Source of the DNA: UBA7236 sp031372705
GTDB lineage: Bacteria > Bacteroidota > Bacteroidia > Chitinophagales > BACL12
DNA length: 64,000 nt
Direction: 5' to 3'
Assembly: GCA_031372705.1 (NCBI GenBank)
Contig: JANMLV010000048.1
Location: 1-64,000, forward strand
Numbering within the stretch: position 1 is the first letter of the stretch; each line of letters begins with the position of its first letter. The notes beneath the pieces were generated by a model, which saw only the letters and a list, made by a program, of their open reading frames with translations, had not been told where the DNA came from and searched no databases. This document shows, in pieces, positions 17,180 to 26,356 of the stretch. The position numbers were made by a program, and so were the translations under genes.

Positions 17180-18551
17180 ACAACCTATCGAAATGCGCCG
17201 TGAAATGCCTTAAAAATTGGGGCTCTTTTGTGATTTTTAACCCTTTTACTTTTTTCCTGTTTTTGAGAATTTCGTCAAATACTTCTATCACATAATCAAT
17301 ATGCGATTGCGTATACACTCTTCTTGGAATTGCCAACCGAACTAATTCTTGAGGTGCGGGAATTAATTTTCCTGATTTATTATATTTTCCGAACATTACG
17401 CTGCCAATTTCTACGCAACGAATGCCACCTGTGGTATACAATTCGCAAACCAATGCCTGTCCGGGATATTCATGAACCGGAATTTGCGGGTATAATTTTT
17501 TTGCATCAATATATACAGCATGTCCGCCAATGGGATATAAAATCGGCACACCATTTTGTTTAATTCTATTACCTAAGTATGCTGTACTTTTAATGCGATA
17601 ATTTAAATAATCATCGTCAAATACTTCTTTTAATCCGACAGCAATTGCTTCCATGTCGCGACCGCTCAAACCGCCGTAAGTGCTAAAACCTTCGGTAATG
17701 ATGAGTAAACTCATACAGGCATCAGCTAATTTTTTATCTGCCAGCGCTAAAAATCCGCCCATATTTACCAGCGCATCTTTTTTTGCACTCATAATTGCAC
17801 CATTAGCCATAGCAAACATTTCCTGTGCAATTTGTTTGTAACTGTGATTAGCATATGCTTTTTCGCGATGTTTAATAAAATAAGCATTTTCTGCAACGCG
17901 GCAACAATCGAGAATACATAACAATTTATTTTTTTTGCAGAGGTCAGAAACGGCTTTCATGTTTTCCATGCTCACGGGTTGTCCGCCACCACTATTATTG
18001 GTTACGGTAACAATTACCGCAGCAATATTTTTTCCGTGTTTTTTTATTAGCTGCTGCAATTTTGTAACATCTAAATTTCCTTTAAACGGATAATCGCTGG
18101 CAAAATCTTTTCCTTCTTTTACGGGAATATCGATTGCTGTTGCTCCGCTAAATTCAATATTTGCTCTTGTAGTATCAAAATGGGTATTGCTGATAAATAT
18201 TTTGCCTTTGCCTCCTAAATAAGAATATAAAATACGTTCCGCTGCTCTTCCCTGATGTGTTGGAAGTATATGTTCGAAGCCTGTTAAATCGTTTACGGCC
18301 GCATAAAATCGTTCCCAGCTTGCAGCACCGGCATAACTTTCATCCGCCTGCATCATAGCAGCCCATTGATTTTGACTCATGGCAGATGTACCACTGTCGG
18401 TAAGCATATCAATAATTACCTGCGATGATTTTAACAGGAAGGGATTGTAATGTGCGTTTTTGATAAAATCTTTTCTCTCCGCAACCGAACTCATTTTAAT
18501 GGGCTCAACGGTTTTAATGCGAAAAGGCTCAATAATCGTTTTAAATGCCAT
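17178..18551 (-). CDS. tnaA: Tryptophanase
   Basis: PLP-dependent lyase converting tryptophan to indole, pyruvate and ammonia. The 457-residue protein is full length. Seen: PTHQGRAAERIL, NTHFDTTRANIEFSGA, VTVTNNSGGGQPVS, LDCCRVAENAYFI, the PLP lysine region SAKKDALVNMGG (K258), FSTYGGLSGRDMEA, and the C-terminal FLRHFTAHFDRL. Tyrosine phenol-lyase is the close relative. Here the segment GGIRCVEIGSVMFGK carries an Ile where tyrosine phenol-lyase has its diagnostic Arg, so tryptophanase is preferred. There is no adjacent permease and no obvious leader peptide. Confidence 0.92.
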   Translation of the reverse strand: MAFKTIIEPFRIKTVEPIKMSSVAERKDFIKNAHYNPFLLKSSQVIIDMLTDSGTSAMSQNQWAAMMQADESYAGAASWERFYAAVNDLTGFEHILPTHQGRAAERILYSYLGGKGKIFISNTHFDTTRANIEFSGATAIDIPVKEGKDFASDYPFKGNLDVTKLQQLIKKHGKNIAAVIVTVTNNSGGGQPVSMENMKAVSDLCKKNKLLCILDCCRVAENAYFIKHREKAYANHSYKQIAQEMFAMANGAIMSAKKDALVNMGGFLALADKKLADACMSLLIITEGFSTYGGLSGRDMEAIAVGLKEVFDDDYLNYRIKSTAYLGNRIKQNGVPILYPIGGHAVYIDAKKLYPQIPVHEYPGQALVCELYTTGGIRCVEIGSVMFGKYNKSGKLIPAPQELVRLAIPRRVYTQSHIDYVIEVFDEILKNRKKVKGLKITKEPQFLRHFTAHFDRL

Positions 18552-18745
18552 AACTTAAATTTCACACAAAGGTGATGGGAGATAGATTGGCATCAAATGA
18601 TATAAATCATAGGAAATAGGAAAAGGAACGCTGATGACGCGGATGCTTCGCAACGCGGATAAGGGCGGATGCCTGCGGCGCTTATTTTAAATGGAACACG
18701 GATTTAATCTGTGTAAACCTGTTCAATCAGTTCAATCTGTGTTGC
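18552..18745. other. GC-richer intergenic island with CGCGGAT words
   Basis: Upstream of tnaA and leading into the tandem repeats. It contains ACGCTGATGACGCGGATG, CAACGCGGATAAGGGCGGAT and GTTCAATCAGTTCAATCTGTG, which are reverse-complement relatives of the ATCCGCGTCATCCGCGTTCC word in the adjacent 128-bp repeats. This looks like a decayed, inverted relative of the same repeat family. No gene was found. Confidence 0.5.
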
Positions 18746-19129
18746 TTTTAAGAAATGTCAAATTAATATAAATTTGAATAAACAAGGAAAGTGTACAATC
18801 TAGCAAAAAAATAATCCGCGCAAATCCACCCACACATCATACCGAAAAAATAAATCCGCGTCATCCGCGTTCCTTTTAAGAAATGTCAATTTAATATGTA
18901 TGTAAATAAATAACGAAACTGTACAATCTAACAAAAAATTAATCCGCGCAAATCCATCCATACATCATACGGAAAAAATAAATCCGCGTCATCCGCGTTC
19001 CTTTTAAGAAATGTCAAAATAATATGTATGTAAATAAATAACGAAATTGTACATTCTAGCAAAAAATTAATCCGCGCAAATCCATCCACACATCATACCG
19101 AAAAAATAAATCCGCGTCATCCGCGTTCT
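18746..19129. repeat. 128-bp tandem repeat, three copies
   Basis: Copies at 18746-18873, 18874-19001 and 19002-19129. Each starts TTTTAAGAAATGTCAA and contains GTACAATCTAGCA and TAATCCGCGCAAATCCA, and ends AATCCGCGTCATCCGCGTTC. Copies 2 and 3 are closer to each other than to copy 1. The array ends directly on the radA stop codon (19131-19133). Confidence 0.92.
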
Positions 19130-19130
19130 T

Positions 19131-20510
19131 TTAACCCTCCGCGAATAAATCCTTATAAATCTGTTCCATTTTTCCCGCTGCTTTTATCTCAATTTTATAT
19201 TTCGCAATGTTGAGCGATTTCATATTGTGTTTAGAAATATAAATAGTATCAAACCCTAATTTTTCTGCTTCGGTAATTCGTTGTTCGATGCGACTAACAC
19301 CGCGCAGTTCACCACTCAATCCAACTTCGGCAGCAAAACAAATATTTAATGGCATAGCAATATCGCTGATAGAAGATAATAATGCACAAGCAATACTTAA
19401 ATCAATTGCAGGATCTTCAACGCGCAAACCACCGGCGATATTTAAAAAAACATCTTTATTGCCAAAAGCAAATCCTCCGCGTTTTTCTAAAACGGCGAGC
19501 AACATACTCATTCGTCGCAAATCGAAGCCTGTAGCGGTTCTTTGAGGATTGCCATAAACGGCAGGGCTTACCAATGCTTGCACTTCAATTAACATAGGTC
19601 GCATACCTTCCATGGTTGCTGCTATGGCAACACCACTTAACGGTTCTTCTTTTTCGGTAATTAATAATTCGCTCGGATTATTTACCTGTTGTAAACCATC
19701 GCCTTCCATTTTGTAAATACCAATTTCGCTTGTTGAACCAAAACGATTTTTGATTGTGCGCAAAATGCGATGTGTATAATTTCTGTCGCCTTCAAATTGT
19801 AATACACAATCGACCATGTGTTCTAAAATTTTTGGACCGGCGATATAACCTTCTTTATTAATATGACCGATAATAAAAACGGGTACATTACTTTCTTTTG
19901 CATAACGCATGAGCTGACCTGCACATTCTTTTATTTGTGCAATACTTCCGGCGGTAGAATCAACAAAATCGTAAACCAATGTTTGAATGGAGTCTATTAT
20001 TACCAACTCCGGTCCAAGTTGTTTTATTTGCTTAAATAATTTCCCTATAGACACTTCGGTAGAAATATACAGATTGGTGTTTTTTCCTTTCAACCTGTCG
20101 GCGCGCATTTTAATTTGTTGCTCACTTTCTTCGCCGCTAACATACAACACCTTCAGTTTTTTGAGCTCTATAGCCAATTGCAGCATGAGTGTCGATTTAC
20201 CGATTCCGGGCTCTCCACCAACCAAAACCAGGCTACCGGGCACAATGCCTCCACCGAGGGTTCGGTTTAACTCGAGGTCGCCTGTTTCGATTCGCTGGAT
20301 ATCGCCGGCGGCAATTTCGTCCAGTGCAAGTGGAAAATTGCCCTTTTTGTCCGGTTTATCGTCTTTCCACACTTCTTTATCATCGGGGCGTTCAATTACT
20401 TCCTCCGTAAAAGTGTTCCACTCGTTACAACTTGGGCATTTTCCTTGCCATTTACTAGATTCGAATCCGCAATTCCTACAAAAGAATGCTGTTTTTGCTT
20501 TTGCTGCCAT
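19131..20510 (-). CDS. radA: DNA repair protein RadA
   Basis: RecA-like ATPase that helps branch migration and processing of recombination intermediates. The 459-residue protein has the N-terminal zinc finger (C11, C14, C25, C28), Walker A GEPGIGKST (99-107), VIIDSIQTL as Walker B, the RadA-specific KNRFGSTSEIG motif, and a C-terminal Lon-protease-like domain (GGLRVEDPAIDLSIACALLSS, AEVGLSGELRGVSRIEQRI). All diagnostic parts are present. It is divergent from the HerA-like gene across only 57 bp. Its stop codon abuts the 128-bp tandem repeats, which may sit in its 3' untranslated region. Confidence 0.97.
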   Translation of the reverse strand: MAAKAKTAFFCRNCGFESSKWQGKCPSCNEWNTFTEEVIERPDDKEVWKDDKPDKKGNFPLALDEIAAGDIQRIETGDLELNRTLGGGIVPGSLVLVGGEPGIGKSTLMLQLAIELKKLKVLYVSGEESEQQIKMRADRLKGKNTNLYISTEVSIGKLFKQIKQLGPELVIIDSIQTLVYDFVDSTAGSIAQIKECAGQLMRYAKESNVPVFIIGHINKEGYIAGPKILEHMVDCVLQFEGDRNYTHRILRTIKNRFGSTSEIGIYKMEGDGLQQVNNPSELLITEKEEPLSGVAIAATMEGMRPMLIEVQALVSPAVYGNPQRTATGFDLRRMSMLLAVLEKRGGFAFGNKDVFLNIAGGLRVEDPAIDLSIACALLSSISDIAMPLNICFAAEVGLSGELRGVSRIEQRITEAEKLGFDTIYISKHNMKSLNIAKYKIEIKAAGKMEQIYKDLFAEG

Positions 20511-20537
20511 GTATTTACCACACCAAATTTTAAGGCG

Positions 20538-20545
20538 TATCTTTG
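20538..20545 (+). promoter_or_regulatory. -7 promoter box TATCTTTG of the HerA-like gene
   Basis: Perfect TAnnTTTG with 22 bases to the GTG at 20568. It lies inside the open frame that continues upstream to 20445, so it argues for the downstream GTG as the real start. Confidence 0.55.
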
Positions 20546-20567
20546 CCGCAAATTAAATCATTTTTTT

Positions 20568-22112
20568 GTGGATCGTGCAGAAGAGTTTAAACAAACGATA
20601 ACCAATGGTTATAATTTCCAGGGTACATCTATCATTTTAGGTACAGCCATGCTCAACCATGAGCCGTTATTGCAAACGCATGTTAAAGTGCCTTTGCGCA
20701 TGATGAATCGTCATGGATTGGTTGCAGGAGCTACGGGAACCGGCAAAACAAAAACCCTTCAAGGAATAGTGGAGCAACTCAGCGATAATGGTGTTGGTGT
20801 ACTCATTATGGATATAAAAGGCGATGTTAGCGGCATGGCGATGGCGGGAACACCTAATCCGAAAATTGATGAACGCATGCAAAAAATCGGTAAAACCTGG
20901 GCTTCAAGAAGCTATCCGGTGGAATTGATGAGCATAAGTAACGAAAAAGGTGTTCGGTTGCGTGCAACAGTTTCAGAATTCGGCCCGGTATTGTTTGCTA
21001 AGATTTTGGAGCTGAATGATATTCAAGAAGGTGTGGTTTCTTTGGTTTTTAAGTATTGCGACGACAAGCAAATGCCATTGCTTGATTTAAAAGATTTCAG
21101 AAAAACACTCAACTATTTAACCAACGAAGGCAAAGCAGAAATTGAAGCTGAGTACGGAAAAATTAGCACAGCCAGCGCCGGAACCATCCTCCGCAAAATA
21201 ATTGAAATTGAAGAGCAAGGGGCTGATATGTTTTTTGGGGAAAAAAGTTTTGAAGTAGAAGATTTATGTCGCATTAACGATAAGGGTCAAGCTTACATTA
21301 ATATTTTACGATTAACCGATATTCAAAGTAAGCCGAAATTATTTTCAACATTCATGTTGTGTTTGCTTGCAGAAGTATATAACACATTTCCGGAAATTGG
21401 CGATAAAGAAGACCCGAAATTGGTAATTATTATTGATGAAGCACATTTAATTTTTAATGAAGCCAGTAAAAATTTATTAGAGCAAATTCAAACCATCGTA
21501 AAATTAATTCGCTCAAAAGGCGTTGGTATATTTTTCTGCACGCAGTTGCCTACCGATATTCCACCTGAAGTTTTATCGCAGCTTGGTTTAAAAGTGCAAC
21601 ATGCATTGCGCGCATTTACAGCAAACGATAGAAAAGCAATTAAGTTAACAGCAGAAAATTATCCGCTTACCGATTTTTATAAAACGGATGAATTGTTAAC
21701 AAATCTTGGAATTGGTGAAGCAATTATTACGGCATTAAATGAAAAAGGCTCACCGGCTCCTTTAGCACATACTTTATTAGTAGCACCACAGTCGAGAATG
21801 GATGTGTTAAGTCCTGATGAAATGTCAACACTCTTGCAGCAATCATCATTATCGAGAAAATATAATGAAGATATTGATCGCGACAGTGCCTATGAAATGT
21901 TGAACAAGAAATTGGAAGCAAATGTAAAGGCAGCAGAAAAGGAAAAAGAATTGCAAGAAAAGGAAAAGCAAATTAAACAAGAAGAGCGCGAGCGAAAAGT
22001 AACACAGAAAAAAGAAAAACCGTTAATAGATAAAACTACGCAACATCAAATTACAAGAACAGTAATAAACGTGTTAGAACGTGGTATTTTAGGTTTACTT
22101 AAAAGACGTTAA
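20568..22112 (+). CDS. HerA-like ATPase (DUF853/YjgR type)
   Basis: A 514-residue ATPase of the HerA/FtsK superfamily. Seen: Walker A GATGTGKT (54-61), VLIMDIKGDVSGMAMAG, Walker B KLVIIIDEAHLIF, a sensor-like GVGIFFCTQLPTDIPPEVLSQLG, and a charged helical tail (residues about 445-500, many KEKE runs) before the family-typical ending TVINVLERGILGLLKRR. These proteins are presumed DNA-pumping or helicase-related; the DUF853 branch has no settled role. The frame is open from 20445, but those residues are antisense to radA and unlike the family. The GTG at 20568 directly after the promoter box gives DRAEEFKQTITNGY, a plausible N-terminus. Confidence 0.87.
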   Translation: MDRAEEFKQTITNGYNFQGTSIILGTAMLNHEPLLQTHVKVPLRMMNRHGLVAGATGTGKTKTLQGIVEQLSDNGVGVLIMDIKGDVSGMAMAGTPNPKIDERMQKIGKTWASRSYPVELMSISNEKGVRLRATVSEFGPVLFAKILELNDIQEGVVSLVFKYCDDKQMPLLDLKDFRKTLNYLTNEGKAEIEAEYGKISTASAGTILRKIIEIEEQGADMFFGEKSFEVEDLCRINDKGQAYINILRLTDIQSKPKLFSTFMLCLLAEVYNTFPEIGDKEDPKLVIIIDEAHLIFNEASKNLLEQIQTIVKLIRSKGVGIFFCTQLPTDIPPEVLSQLGLKVQHALRAFTANDRKAIKLTAENYPLTDFYKTDELLTNLGIGEAIITALNEKGSPAPLAHTLLVAPQSRMDVLSPDEMSTLLQQSSLSRKYNEDIDRDSAYEMLNKKLEANVKAAEKEKELQEKEKQIKQEERERKVTQKKEKPLIDKTTQHQITRTVINVLERGILGLLKRR

Positions 22113-22144
22113 TAATATTTATAAATTAAAGTATAACTCATAAA

Positions 22145-23155
22145 ATGAACAACCGTATGAAACAATTAACATTTGCAGGTATAGCAGTAATGCTGTTATT
22201 GTCAGCCTGTGTTCCGCAAAAACAATATGCCGACGCAATCAGCGAACGCGATAAATGTTTACAAGATACTGCTGTATTGAAAAGTCAGCTTCGTTCTAAA
22301 ACTGCCGAAGTAAAAGACCTTTCAGCTCTAATTGCCGATATGGAATCCAGTATGTCGCTCATGCGCAAAGATTCTGTTGATGTTCATAGTCGCTACGACC
22401 AAATGGTTAAAGCCAATGAGCAATTGCGTCAAATTGAAGATATGTTGAATAACAGAATTAACCAGTTGTTAGCATTATCATCAACCGAAAATCAACAATT
22501 GCGTGAAGATTTACAGCGCAAATCTGATGAGTTATTATTGAAAGAAAAAGAATTAAATAACAAAGCACAAATATTAACAGATCAGCAAAAAAGTATCGAG
22601 ACATTGAGTAAAGATTTGGAAGATCGTTCTAAGCGTGTGCAGGAGTTAGAAAACATTTTAAATGCACAACAACAAACAGTAATCGATTTGAAAAACTCTA
22701 TTGATAAAGCATTATCCGGATTTAGCTCTAGCGATTTAACCGTGGAGCGCAAAAACGGTAAAGTATATGTGTCGCTTAGCGAGAAATTATTATTTGCATC
22801 CGGAAGTACAATAGTAGATCCAAAAGGAAAAGAAGCGTTGAAAAAAGTAGCAGAAGTATTAAAGTCGAATGGAGATATTACAGTTGAAATTGAAGGACAT
22901 ACTGATAATGTGCCAATGAAAAGTGCTGCTTTTCCAAAAGATAATTGGGACTTAAGTGTATTACGCGCAACAAGCATTGTTAAAATTCTTTCAATTGATA
23001 ATGGTGTCGACGCTAAGCGTATCACTGCTGCAGGTCGTGGCGAATATTTCCCGGTTGCCGATAATGGAACTACCGATGGTAAAGCAAGAAATAGAAGAAC
23101 AGAAATTATCTTGAGTCCAAACTTGGATGCATTGTATGATTTGTTGAATAAATAG
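22145..23155 (+). CDS. OmpA-family lipoprotein with coiled coil
   Basis: A 336-residue envelope protein. A lipoprotein signal peptide ends LLLSAC, with the acylated Cys at 22. Residues about 30-190 are a long heptad-rich coiled coil (SERDKCLQDTAVLKSQL, DEDLEDRSKRVQELENIL-like stretches). Residues about 205-330 are an OmpA C-terminal peptidoglycan-binding domain with IEGHTDNVPM, NWDLSVLRATSIVKIL, ITAAGRGEYFPVADN and ARNRRTEIIL. It likely tethers the outer membrane to peptidoglycan. It starts 32 bp after the HerA-like gene and 33 bp before tatC, so all three could share a transcript. A second ATG at 22157 is an alternative start. Confidence 0.92.
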   Translation: MNNRMKQLTFAGIAVMLLLSACVPQKQYADAISERDKCLQDTAVLKSQLRSKTAEVKDLSALIADMESSMSLMRKDSVDVHSRYDQMVKANEQLRQIEDMLNNRINQLLALSSTENQQLREDLQRKSDELLLKEKELNNKAQILTDQQKSIETLSKDLEDRSKRVQELENILNAQQQTVIDLKNSIDKALSGFSSSDLTVERKNGKVYVSLSEKLLFASGSTIVDPKGKEALKKVAEVLKSNGDITVEIEGHTDNVPMKSAAFPKDNWDLSVLRATSIVKILSIDNGVDAKRITAAGRGEYFPVADNGTTDGKARNRRTEIILSPNLDALYDLLNK

Positions 23156-23188
23156 TAAACGGAACAAGATAAAGTTAGTAATTAGGTA

Positions 23189-24010
23189 ATGGCAGCAATT
23201 AAGAAAGAGAAAGATCAGATGTCCTTTATGGAACATCTTGAAGATTTGCGTTGGCATATTGTGCGGATAATTATTGTAATCTTTTTATTCAGTATTGCAT
23301 TTTTAATTTATCCTGAGTTCATTTTTGATAAAATAATATTAGCGCCTAAAAACCCTGATTTTATTACTTATAAATGGTTTTGTGATATTGGTGAACGATT
23401 TAATATCGGAGGACTTTGTTACTCAACTTTAGATTACAAATTATTTTATCTTAATTTATCATCGCCTTTTCTTTTATATATCAAAATTGCCTTTATGGCA
23501 GGTGTCATCTTCGCTTTCCCTTATATACTTTGGGAAATTTGGCGATTTGTAAAACCGGCCTTACACGATAAAGAAAAATCAAATCTTGGCGGATTAATTC
23601 TTGTTGCCACATTATTATTTTATGTTGGCGCATTGTTCGGCTATTTTTTAATGGCACCGTTTTCTATCAATTTCTTGGCAACATTTACCTTGAGCGATCA
23701 AATTGAAAATCAGTTTACATTTGATTCTTATCTCGGTATTTTAACAGGTATGGTATTGTGGACCGGTATTATTTTCGAAATTCCTATGGTAGCTTATTTT
23801 CTCGCGAAATTAGGTTTGTTGGGAAGAGAATTTTTGGCAAAAAACAGAAAGTATGCATTTGTTGTTGCGCTTGTATTAGCGGCAATTATTACCCCTTCGG
23901 GAGATGTGTTCAGTTTATTCTTGGTAGCACTGCCACTGTGGTTGCTTTACGAAGTGAGTATTGTTGTTGTGATGGTTGTGGAGAAGAAGCGGTTGAAAAG
24001 TTTAGAATAA
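23189..24010 (+). CDS. tatC: Sec-independent translocase subunit TatC
   Basis: Core receptor of the twin-arginine translocase. The 273-residue inner-membrane protein has the N-terminal signature SFMEHLEDLRWHIVR (E15 being the signal-recognition Glu), six hydrophobic segments, FAFPYILWEIWRFVKPAL in the first cytoplasmic loop region, and FEIPMVAYFLAKLG plus ITPSGDVFSLFLVALPLWLLYE near the end. A longer periplasmic loop (residues about 50-95) is typical of Bacteroidota. No tatA/B gene is adjacent. A Tat-type lipoprotein substrate is encoded 4.4 kb downstream. Confidence 0.96.
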   Translation: MAAIKKEKDQMSFMEHLEDLRWHIVRIIIVIFLFSIAFLIYPEFIFDKIILAPKNPDFITYKWFCDIGERFNIGGLCYSTLDYKLFYLNLSSPFLLYIKIAFMAGVIFAFPYILWEIWRFVKPALHDKEKSNLGGLILVATLLFYVGALFGYFLMAPFSINFLATFTLSDQIENQFTFDSYLGILTGMVLWTGIIFEIPMVAYFLAKLGLLGREFLAKNRKYAFVVALVLAAIITPSGDVFSLFLVALPLWLLYEVSIVVVMVVEKKRLKSLE

Positions 24011-24018
24011 TTCAGATA

Positions 24019-24098
24019 GTTACCATTCTGTCGCCCCTACAGGGCTTGGTATGCCGTATGATTCGCGTGTTACCAATCTGTCGCCCCTACAGGGCTGG
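24019..24098. repeat. Two copies of a ~30-bp repeat, 50 bp apart
   Basis: Copies at 24019-24049 and 24069-24098 share GTTACCAWTCTGTCGCCCCTACAGGGCT. The core GCCCCTACAGGGC is an imperfect palindrome. The sequence is GC-richer than its surroundings and lies just after tatC. The rest of the 24011-24304 gap holds unmatched GC-rich sequence and the rpiB promoter. Confidence 0.75.
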
Positions 24099-24292
24099 AA
24101 CCCAACTTCTGTCCGCGGTTTGGTCTCCCGACCAACCGCTTTCCGGATGATGAATCGGAGCCGTTAATGTTATATCCGTCTCAAATTGGGTCGCAGACCG
24201 CGACACGGACTGCGTTCCTATTACAATATGTGTAGCAGCGCATTTTTCGTGTCGTGTCAGTGCCCCGACTGATTTATCTTACCCCAAAATAG

Positions 24293-24300
24293 TAACTTTG
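24293..24300 (+). promoter_or_regulatory. -7 promoter box TAACTTTG abutting the rpiB start
   Basis: Perfect TAnnTTTG with only four bases to the ATG at 24305. If it is used, the mRNA would start at or next to the start codon. Confidence 0.5.
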
Positions 24301-24304
24301 TATC

Positions 24305-24748
24305 ATGCAAACCAAAACCATCGCCATAGGCTGCGACCATGCGGGCTTTCCTTATAAGGAAGGAATTATTAATTACTTGAGTTCAAATGGATTCACAGTT
24401 AAGGATTTCGGAACCAATTCTTTAGACTCGGTTGATTATCCGGATTATGTGCATCCATTATCAAATAGTGTTGAATCGGGTGAGTCGGCAATGGGCATTT
24501 TGATTTGCGGAAGTGGAAATGGTGTTTGCCTCACTGCCAATAAGCATCAAGGAATTAGAGCAGCAATGGCATGGCGCGAAGATGTTGCAGCATTGGCACG
24601 TCAGCATAATAATGCCAATGTAATTTGCATTCCTGCCCGTTTCGTTTCATTGGAAGAAGCCGTAAATTTTGTGCATGTATTTTTACACACCGAATTTGAA
24701 GGTGGACGTCATGCAACGCGTGTTCAAAAAATTACAGATTTTAATTAA
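24305..24748 (+). CDS. rpiB: Ribose-5-phosphate isomerase B
   Basis: Interconverts ribose 5-phosphate and ribulose 5-phosphate in the pentose phosphate pathway. The 147-residue protein has IAIGCDHAGFPYKE at the N-terminus (D11, H12), the catalytic loop GILICGSGNGVCLTANK with C68 as the likely active-site Cys, RAAMAWREDVAALARQHNNANVI for phosphate binding, and the usual C-terminal HVFLHTEFEGGRHATRV. The length matches RpiB/LacAB. The ATG choice is fixed by the conserved N-terminus, which makes the nearly absent leader notable. The M28 peptidase gene starts nine bases after the stop. Confidence 0.96.
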   Translation: MQTKTIAIGCDHAGFPYKEGIINYLSSNGFTVKDFGTNSLDSVDYPDYVHPLSNSVESGESAMGILICGSGNGVCLTANKHQGIRAAMAWREDVAALARQHNNANVICIPARFVSLEEAVNFVHVFLHTEFEGGRHATRVQKITDFN

Positions 24749-24757
24749 TTATTGCTT

Positions 24758-26329
24758 ATGAAATTTTTAGGATTATTATTTATTGCTCTTTTGACAACGA
24801 GTGCTGTATTTGCACAGACGGAAGATTTAGCGGTGAAATACGCAAATACAATTACTGCCGAAGAGTTGCGCAATCATTTAACAATTTTTGCAAGCGATTA
24901 CTACGAAGGCAGAGAAACAGGCACGCGCGGACTCGCAAGAGCAGCCGACTATTTATCCAAACAATTTCAATTATCCGGAATTCCACCAATGAAAAAAATT
25001 GGTGGTTATTATCAAGATTATCCTTTGGTGGAATTTAAATGGGAAACATCTACTATTTCAACCGAAAAAGATTTATTCGGATTAATGCAAGACTTTTATG
25101 GATACGCATCTGCCAATACTTCGTTATCATTAAACGCAAATGATATTGTATTTATGGGTTATGGCATTGATGATTCATTATATAGCGATTATGCAAATGT
25201 TGATATAAAAGGAAAAATTGTTTTAGTAATGTCAGGCGAACCAATGATAAATGGCAAGTCTGTAATTACAGGAACTGATTCAGTAAGTGCATGGTCGAAA
25301 GATTGGAGGAAAAAGGCAAAAGCTGCCACTTCTAATGGAGCTGTATTATTGCTCACCATCGATCCAAATTTATCCGATATTTTAAATAATCCCCAGTGGC
25401 GAAATTTTCTTGAAGGCAGCATGATAAGATTGCAATCGGAATACAAGCAACCTGAATATGCAAATAACTTATTTATTTCGCAACACATGGCAGAAAAGCT
25501 GTTGGGGAAAAAGAAAAAATTCATGCAAAAATCGCTCGATAAAATTGCAGCAACAGGCAAGCCTTCCAATTTTTTAGTAAAAAATACAATTATCGTTAAT
25601 TTGGTAAAATCAGAAAGTACCATTTTTGCAGATAACGTTTTGGCCTATGTTGAAGGAACAGATTTAAAAGATGAATTAGTAGTGGTTTCAGCACATTATG
25701 ATCATCTTGGCATAGAGGATACAGTTGTTTATAATGGTGCTGATGATGATGGTTCAGGAACGGTAGGCTTATTAGAAATTGCTGAAGCAATGGCTTTGTC
25801 GAAAAAGAATGGCGACGGCCCAAGACGCAGTGTATTGTTTATTGCATTTTCAGGTGAAGAAAAAGGACTTTTAGGCTCAAAAGCATATACAGAAAATCCG
25901 GTTTTTCCTTTCGAAAATACTGTCGCTGATTTAAATATTGATATGATTGGGAGGGTAGATGAAGAACATACTTTGCAACCCAACTATGTTTATATAATTG
26001 GCAGTAATTTTTTAAGCACAACTTTGCATAGCATTAATGAAGCGGCAGCAAAAAATTATACGAATTTAGCATTGGATTATAAATATAATTCTACAACTGA
26101 CCCTAATAGATATTACTATAGAAGTGATCATTACAATTTCGCGAAAAACAATGTTCCCGTTATATTTTATTTTAATGGAACACATGCCGATTACCACCAA
26201 CCAACCGATGATGTAGAGAAAATAAATTTCGATGTTTACGAAGAACGCTGTCGGTTAGTGTTCCATACTTTATGGATTTTAACTAATCAGGATGCCCGAA
26301 TTAAAGTAGATGTTGCTCAGGAAGATTAA
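24758..26329 (+). CDS. Exported M28-family metallopeptidase with PA domain
   Basis: A 523-residue zinc aminopeptidase-type hydrolase. A signal peptide (about 1-20) ends SAVFAQ. An N-terminal segment FASDYYEGRETGTRGLARAADYL is typical of these peptidases, then a PA-like insert (about 125-260; NVDIKGKIVLVMSGEP), then the di-zinc M28 core: SAHYDHLG (His), NGADDDGSGTVGLLE (bridging Asp), FSGEEKGLLGS (catalytic Glu pair), NIDMIGR (Asp) and YRSDHYNFA (last His). All metal ligands are present. It has no T9SS tail or lipobox, so it is likely periplasmic. An upstream in-frame TTG at 24752 is less likely than this ATG. Confidence 0.93.
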   Translation: MKFLGLLFIALLTTSAVFAQTEDLAVKYANTITAEELRNHLTIFASDYYEGRETGTRGLARAADYLSKQFQLSGIPPMKKIGGYYQDYPLVEFKWETSTISTEKDLFGLMQDFYGYASANTSLSLNANDIVFMGYGIDDSLYSDYANVDIKGKIVLVMSGEPMINGKSVITGTDSVSAWSKDWRKKAKAATSNGAVLLLTIDPNLSDILNNPQWRNFLEGSMIRLQSEYKQPEYANNLFISQHMAEKLLGKKKKFMQKSLDKIAATGKPSNFLVKNTIIVNLVKSESTIFADNVLAYVEGTDLKDELVVVSAHYDHLGIEDTVVYNGADDDGSGTVGLLEIAEAMALSKKNGDGPRRSVLFIAFSGEEKGLLGSKAYTENPVFPFENTVADLNIDMIGRVDEEHTLQPNYVYIIGSNFLSTTLHSINEAAAKNYTNLALDYKYNSTTDPNRYYYRSDHYNFAKNNVPVIFYFNGTHADYHQPTDDVEKINFDVYEERCRLVFHTLWILTNQDARIKVDVAQED

Positions 26330-26356
26330 TTAATTTATAGTTTGAAAACCAACTGA

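Noticed and set aside
17178..18551. Tyrosine phenol-lyase
   Set aside because: The diagnostic active-site Arg of that enzyme is replaced by Ile in CVEIGS, as in tryptophanase.
18746..19129. CRISPR array
   Set aside because: The 128-bp units are contiguous and similar over their whole length, with no short repeat alternating with unique spacers, and there are no cas genes.
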